Positions 6,065-9,434 of a DNA stretch of 9,434 bases are shown here, one piece after another. The DNA lies in assembly GCA_020249415.1 (NCBI GenBank), contig JADCFR010000206.1:1-9434 (forward strand), read 5' to 3'. The number at the start of each line of letters is the position of its first letter. Position 1 is the stretch's first letter. A program made the position numbers and the translations under genes. The notes under the pieces were generated by a model. The model saw only the letters and a list, made by a program, of their open reading frames with translations. It made no database searches and was not told the origin of the DNA. The DNA is from Roseomonas sp. Lineage in GTDB: Bacteria; Pseudomonadota; Alphaproteobacteria; Acetobacterales; Acetobacteraceae.

Positions 6065-7185
6065 GCCTGATCGCCCTTGTTCCGCTCGGCTTGCTTGTCG
6101 CGCTTGCGGCCTGTGCCCCGCAAGCCCCCATCATGGTGGGGCCTCCGGCAAGTGGCGCGCCGGCGGATATGGGGCGCACGCGTGTTGCACTGTTATTGCC
6201 GCTATCCGGTCAGCAGGAAGCGCTTGGCCGCGCCTTGCAACAGGCGGCGGAATTGGCGCTGTTTGAACAGAATGACCGCCGGGTGGAATTTGTCCCCCTG
6301 GATACGGCTGGCAATGCCATGGGTGCTGGGGATGCCGCGCGGCGCGCTGTGAGGCTTGGTGCGGTCAGCATGGTCGGGCCACTGACCGCGGCCGAGACCG
6401 CGGGTGCGGCCCCGGTCGCGCAAGCCGCCCGCCTACCCATGCTGGCCCTGACCAATGATGCCTCCCAGGCGCGGGCGGGGGTTTGGGCGCTTGGCGTCAC
6501 GCCGGAACAGCAAATGCGCCGCGTGATGGGCTCGGCCATGTCCAGCGGCGCGCGGCAATTCGGCATGGTGGCGCCGGATGATGCCTTTGGCCGCGCCATG
6601 GCCAATGCGATGCGCCAGGCGGCGGCTGATTTTAACCTGCCAAGCCCGGCCATTGCGCTGTTCAATGAAAGGGCAGGCGCGGCGGGGCCGGTGGCCGAGA
6701 TGGCACGGCGCGCGACCAACCCGATTGATGCGGTGGTGATTGGCGCCACCGGCTTCCGCGCGCGGGAATTGGCCGCGGCGGTCAGGGCAGGGGCGCAGGA
6801 TAATCCGCGGCCCTTGCTGCTTGGCCATGCGCTCTGGATCGCCGATGCCGGGCTTGCCAATGAACCCGCCCTGCATGGCGCGCTGTTTCCCGCCCCGGAT
6901 GAACGCACCCGAGGAGTGTTCGACACGCGCTTCCAGCAATCTTTTGGCCAGCGGGCGCCGCGCATCGCCGGGGTTGCGCATGATGCGGCGCTGATGGCGG
7001 CAAGCCTTGCGCTTGCACCGGCTGGCACCTCGCCAGATGCCATGCCGCGCTTTGATGGCGTGGATGGCCCCGTGCAGCTACGCGCCAATGGGGTGGTGGA
7101 TCGCAGCCTGGCGCTGTTTCGCGTCTCGCCCAATGGCGATGCCGTGCTGGTGGAACCGCCCATGCCGCTTGGCGTTGGCTTCTGA
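6034..7185 (+). CDS. Penicillin-binding protein activator-type lipoprotein (LppC/LpoA, periplasmic-binding fold)
   Basis: This 383-residue outer-envelope lipoprotein has a class I periplasmic-binding-protein fold. Characterised LpoA stimulates the peptidoglycan synthase PBP1A. The signal peptide (1-26) has a basic start and a hydrophobic core, and ends in the lipobox LAAC with C27 as the lipidated residue. Ala at +2 suggests outer-membrane sorting. The mature part begins with RVALLLPLSGQQEALGRALQ, the classic first strand of the fold, followed by a MVGPLTAAETAGAAPVAQ segment, VIGATGFRARELAAAV and the C-terminal lobe. It lacks the large N-terminal TPR domain of E. coli LpoA, as is usual in alphaproteobacteria. 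Annotation as an amino-acid ABC-type binding protein is the alternative, but the rsmI neighbour favours the PBP-activator reading. The usual following yraN is absent; a histidine kinase comes 27 bases later. Confidence 0.85.
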   Translation: MPRFLNRLSSRLIALVPLGLLVALAACAPQAPIMVGPPASGAPADMGRTRVALLLPLSGQQEALGRALQQAAELALFEQNDRRVEFVPLDTAGNAMGAGDAARRAVRLGAVSMVGPLTAAETAGAAPVAQAARLPMLALTNDASQARAGVWALGVTPEQQMRRVMGSAMSSGARQFGMVAPDDAFGRAMANAMRQAAADFNLPSPAIALFNERAGAAGPVAEMARRATNPIDAVVIGATGFRARELAAAVRAGAQDNPRPLLLGHALWIADAGLANEPALHGALFPAPDERTRGVFDTRFQQSFGQRAPRIAGVAHDAALMAASLALAPAGTSPDAMPRFDGVDGPVQLRANGVVDRSLALFRVSPNGDAVLVEPPMPLGVGF

Positions 7186-7212
7186 AGCCCTGCGACGCGG
7201 CAGCTTCTGTAG

Positions 7213-8580
7213 ATGAGGCCTTTGCTGCGGCTCGCCTTTGCGATTGGCGCCGTGCCGCTACTGGCGCTCGGCCTTTTGCTGCTGACGCGCGAGTTGCGGC
7301 CCTTGCCGGGCATGGTGGCGCTTGCTGCCGTCATGCTGGCAAGCTGTGCAATCGCCTGGGGCTGGCGCGCGCGGCTTGCGCTGCTGGCGGTCAGCCTTGG
7401 CGAGGCGCTGGCGCAAATCAGGGCGGCGCCTGCAAGGGCTGAAGCGGCCGCGCTGCCTTCAACCGATGATCTGGCCGATGGCATCCGCCGCCTCGCGCGC
7501 GGTCTGGCGGAACAGGGCGCGCTTTTGGAAAGGCTGCGCCGCGCGGATGCCGCCATTCTGGAAAACCTGCCCGAACCCGTTTTGCTGCTTTCCGCCGAGC
7601 GCGCCGTGCTGCGCGCCAACCCGGCGGCGCGGGCGATGCTGGGGCCGGAAGCGGCGGGGCAGGGGCCGGATGCGGCGGCGCTGCTCCGCCATCCCGTATT
7701 GGCTGCCGCCATGGATGATGCGCTGGCCGAGGGTCATTCCGCCACGGTGGAACTCCATCTGCCCGTGCCGGTCCCGCGCGAGGTCTCGGCCCGCGTCGTG
7801 CCGCTTGACCCGCCGCTGGCTGATGGCGGGCGGCTTCTGATTCTGCTGATTGATCGCAGCCGTGAAGCGGCGATTGAACGCACGCGCGCCGATTTCGTCG
7901 CCAATGCCAGCCATGAATTGCGCACCCCACTCGCGAGCCTGCTTGGTTTTATTGAAACCCTACGCGGCCCCGCCGCCGATGATCCCGCCGCACAGCAGCG
8001 CTTCCTTGGCATCATGGCCGAACAGGGTGAGCGTATGCGCCGGCTGATTGATGATCTGCTGAGCCTGTCGCGGATTGAGATGGAAGAACATCAACCCCCG
8101 GTCGGCGAAGCGCCACTTGCCATGATCACGCGTGCGGAGGTGGAGGCGCTGTCACCACTCATGAAGCGGCGCGATCTAAGGGTGGAACTGGAATTGGCAG
8201 AAGCGCTGGTGGCGCGGCCTGCCAATGCGGATCAGGTAGCGCAGGTGATCCGCAACATCATGGAAAATGCCATTAATCATGGGCGCGATGGAGGGGTGAT
8301 TACGGTCACTTTGAAGCCTGCGGTGGCTGAGGATGGCACGGCACGCCCCGGCGCCTTGCTCAGCATTGCCGATGATGGGCCAGGCATTGCCAAGCACCAT
8401 ATCCCGCGTCTGACCGAGCGGTTTTACCGCGTGGATGCAGCGCGATCCCGCCACAAGGGCGGCACCGGGCTTGGCCTTGCCATTACCCGCCATATCGTGA
8501 TGCGCCATCGCGGCAGGCTTGCCATTGAAAGCACCGAGGGGCTTGGTACCAAAGTGAGTATCTGGTTGCCGGTGGGCTGA
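7213..8580 (+). CDS. phoR: PhoR-like membrane sensor histidine kinase
   Basis: This 455-residue inner-membrane kinase has two hydrophobic segments (~6-24 and ~33-51) with a very short loop between them. There is thus no periplasmic sensing domain, as in phosphate sensor PhoR. A linker and PAS-like region follow (~105-215). The HisKA dimer/phosphoacceptor region contains ASHELRTPL with H234. The ATPase domain shows an N box (N348-N352), a G1 box DDGPGI (387-392), an F box ERFYRVD and a G2 box GGTGLGLAI (416-424). All catalytic boxes are intact. It would autophosphorylate and pass phosphate to a response regulator, classically PhoB, but none is encoded next to it, and the usual pst/phoU/phoB genes are also missing here. 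The start at ATG 7213 has no strong ribosome binding site; coupling to the lipoprotein gene 27 bases upstream is likely. The phoR name rests on architecture and so is tentative. Confidence 0.88.
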   Translation: MRPLLRLAFAIGAVPLLALGLLLLTRELRPLPGMVALAAVMLASCAIAWGWRARLALLAVSLGEALAQIRAAPARAEAAALPSTDDLADGIRRLARGLAEQGALLERLRRADAAILENLPEPVLLLSAERAVLRANPAARAMLGPEAAGQGPDAAALLRHPVLAAAMDDALAEGHSATVELHLPVPVPREVSARVVPLDPPLADGGRLLILLIDRSREAAIERTRADFVANASHELRTPLASLLGFIETLRGPAADDPAAQQRFLGIMAEQGERMRRLIDDLLSLSRIEMEEHQPPVGEAPLAMITRAEVEALSPLMKRRDLRVELELAEALVARPANADQVAQVIRNIMENAINHGRDGGVITVTLKPAVAEDGTARPGALLSIADDGPGIAKHHIPRLTERFYRVDAARSRHKGGTGLGLAITRHIVMRHRGRLAIESTEGLGTKVSIWLPVG

Positions 8581-8673
8581 AGTGCCCCAAGCCCGGCAAT
8601 GCCCGCCCTCGATCCAGACCCGATCACTTGGGTGAAGCACGCCGCCAGGGCGCGGGATGAACGCTTGGATTGA

Positions 8674-8694
8674 TTGAAATTACTGAAATTTCAG
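8674..8694. promoter_or_regulatory. AT-rich palindrome with a direct repeat (candidate operator)
   Basis: CTGAAATTTCAG at 8683-8694 is a perfect 12-bp palindrome. A further TTGAAATT at 8674-8681 repeats its left half nine bases earlier. The patch is strikingly AT-rich for this genome and lies ~85-105 bases before the start of the molybdenum hydroxylase gene, just upstream of a possible -35 box. This is the pattern of a transcription-factor operator. It has no loop or T-run to suggest a terminator. Confidence 0.45.
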
Positions 8695-8718
8695 CGTCCT
8701 GCTCGGCCGGTGCCGCGC

Positions 8719-8724
8719 TTGACA
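8719..8724 (+). promoter_or_regulatory. Possible -35 box before the molybdenum hydroxylase gene
   Basis: TTGACA is an exact sigma-70 -35 match, 54 bases before the ATG at 8779. The best -10 at normal spacing is poor (GATCAA at 8741-8746). A better-looking TATAAA at 8757-8762 would start transcription within the ribosome binding site. The promoter is therefore only suggestive, and activation by a bound regulator could compensate. Confidence 0.3.
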
Positions 8725-8765
8725 AGCAGCCTTGGCTAATGATCAAAGCCTCGCAATATAAAATT

Positions 8766-8772
8766 GGGGAGA
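8766..8772 (+). promoter_or_regulatory. Ribosome binding site of the FAD subunit gene
   Basis: GGGGAGA lies six bases before the ATG at 8779. It makes that ATG a confident start even though the gene runs off the window. Confidence 0.75.
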
Positions 8773-8778
8773 CACCGC

Positions 8779-9434
8779 ATGAAATGGCCTGCCATGGGCT
8801 ATGCGCGCGCCAGGAGCCTTGCCGAGCTTTGGTCAGCCCTTGAGACGCATGGCGATGCGGCGCAAATCATTGCGGGCGGGCAGACACTGCTGGCGACCCT
8901 CGCCTTCCGGCTCTCCGAACCCGGCACGCTGATTGACATTAATGGCATCGCTGAATTGCGCGGCATTTCCAATACTGGGCATGCGCTGCGCCTTGGGGCG
9001 CTGACGCTGCATGCGGAGCTTTGCGGTGATCCACTGGTAAAGGCGCATGCGCCCCTGCTGGCGGCGGCGGCGCCCCTGATCGCGCATCCGGCCATTCGCA
9101 ATCGCGGCACCTTGGGCGGCAGCCTCGCCTATGCCGATCCTGCTGCGGAATTGCCGGCCTGCATGGTAGCGCTGGACGCGACCATCATCGCGGCCTCAGC
9201 CAGGGGAGAACGGCGCATACCGGCAGCAGATTTTTTCACCGATCTCTTGCAAACCGCGCTGGGGCCGCGGGAAATCATCGCCGCGGTCGAAATCCCCTTG
9301 ACCCAGCGCCTTGCCGCCATTGAGGAAATCACGCGCCGTTCCGGTGATTATGCCATGGCAGGCTTGGCTGCGACCTTGGCCTTGGATGCCGGGCGCGTGG
9401 TCGCCCCCCGCCTGGTTTATTTCGGCGTCGGCAA
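8779..9434 (+). CDS. FAD-binding medium subunit of a molybdenum hydroxylase (CoxM/xanthine dehydrogenase type), 3' truncated
   Basis: The first 218 residues of a ~270-290 residue flavoprotein are present; the reading frame is open to the last base. The family consists of the medium subunits of molybdopterin hydroxylases such as CO dehydrogenase, xanthine dehydrogenase, nicotinate or quinoline oxidoreductases. In these, FAD passes electrons from the iron-sulfur subunit to an acceptor. Two FAD-binding signatures are clear: AGGQTLLATLAFRL (32-45, canonical AGGQSLLPxxxxRL), followed by LIDIN, and TLGGSLAYADPAAELPA (111-127, canonical TLGGNIAxxDPxADxPP). NRG just before TLGG is also conserved. Partner genes for the 2Fe-2S and molybdopterin subunits normally follow or precede directly; none is upstream, so they should lie just beyond the window. 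The substrate cannot be told, and the label CO dehydrogenase would be over-specific. Confidence 0.92.
   Translation, partial: MKWPAMGYARARSLAELWSALETHGDAAQIIAGGQTLLATLAFRLSEPGTLIDINGIAELRGISNTGHALRLGALTLHAELCGDPLVKAHAPLLAAAAPLIAHPAIRNRGTLGGSLAYADPAAELPACMVALDATIIAASARGERRIPAADFFTDLLQTALGPREIIAAVEIPLTQRLAAIEEITRRSGDYAMAGLAATLALDAGRVVAPRLVYFGVG

Noticed and set aside
6210..7712. 500-codon open frame on the minus strand opposite the lipoprotein and kinase genes
   Set aside because: It is Ser/Ala/Arg-rich with no domain pattern and is antisense to two genes with clear motifs.
8581..8640. Rho-independent terminator after the histidine kinase (CCCAAG at 8585 with CTTGGG at 8627)
   Set aside because: The six-base arms are separated by 36 bases with no following T-run.
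8757..8762. TATAAA as the -10 box of the molybdenum hydroxylase gene
   Set aside because: Transcription would begin at about 8769, inside the ribosome binding site, and the matching -35 is poor at 19-base spacing.

Overview
The window is GC-rich DNA packed with genes. It looks like an alphaproteobacterium, most likely of the Acetobacteraceae/Rhodospirillales kind. The grounds are strong G/C bias at third codon positions, the family of the SH3 envelope protein, and an rsmI gene set head-to-head with a penicillin-binding-protein-activator lipoprotein. This placement is inference from gene content. There are no rRNA or tRNA genes, insertion sequences, CRISPR arrays or phage genes. The longest stretch without a gene is 198 bases (8581-8778).

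Left part (1-3362, + strand). The window opens inside a COG0402-type amidohydrolase (deaminase-like), whose N-terminus lies outside. Next is a secreted SH3-domain protein with a long Pro/Gln/Ala linker. Then comes the most distinctive locus, a compact three-gene cassette (2181-3362) for a metal-dependent nitrile hydratase/thiocyanate hydrolase family enzyme. Its beta chain is split into two separate genes (97 and 102 aa), followed by an alpha-type subunit (193 aa) with the cobalt-type metal claw CTLCSC. Both beta-chain arginines that contact the oxidised claw cysteines in nitrile hydratases are conserved, one on each small subunit. The gene order matches that of thiocyanate hydrolase, but the subunits are much shorter. 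The true substrate is open.

Middle (3370-6064, - strand). Convergent with the cassette, only 7 bases away, is an AspT/YidE-family transporter with two cytoplasmic RCK_C (TrkA_C) domains. Upstream of it on the same strand is rsmI, a 16S rRNA ribose methyltransferase. The 85-base gap between them holds two dyad-symmetric sequences. One matches the ParB-binding parS consensus at 14 of 16 positions and sits just upstream of the transporter ribosome binding site.

Right part (6034-9434, + strand). A lipoprotein of the LppC/LpoA or periplasmic-binding-protein class overlaps the 5' end of rsmI by 31 bases, head-to-head. It is followed at 27 bases by a PhoR-like membrane histidine kinase with no response regulator in view. 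After a gap holding an AT-rich palindrome and a possible promoter, the FAD-binding (CoxM-type) subunit of a molybdenum hydroxylase begins and runs off the window.

The rsmI/lipoprotein/kinase block is ordinary chromosomal core. The nitrile hydratase-like cassette, and possibly the amidohydrolase and molybdenum hydroxylase at the edges, look catabolic and accessory.
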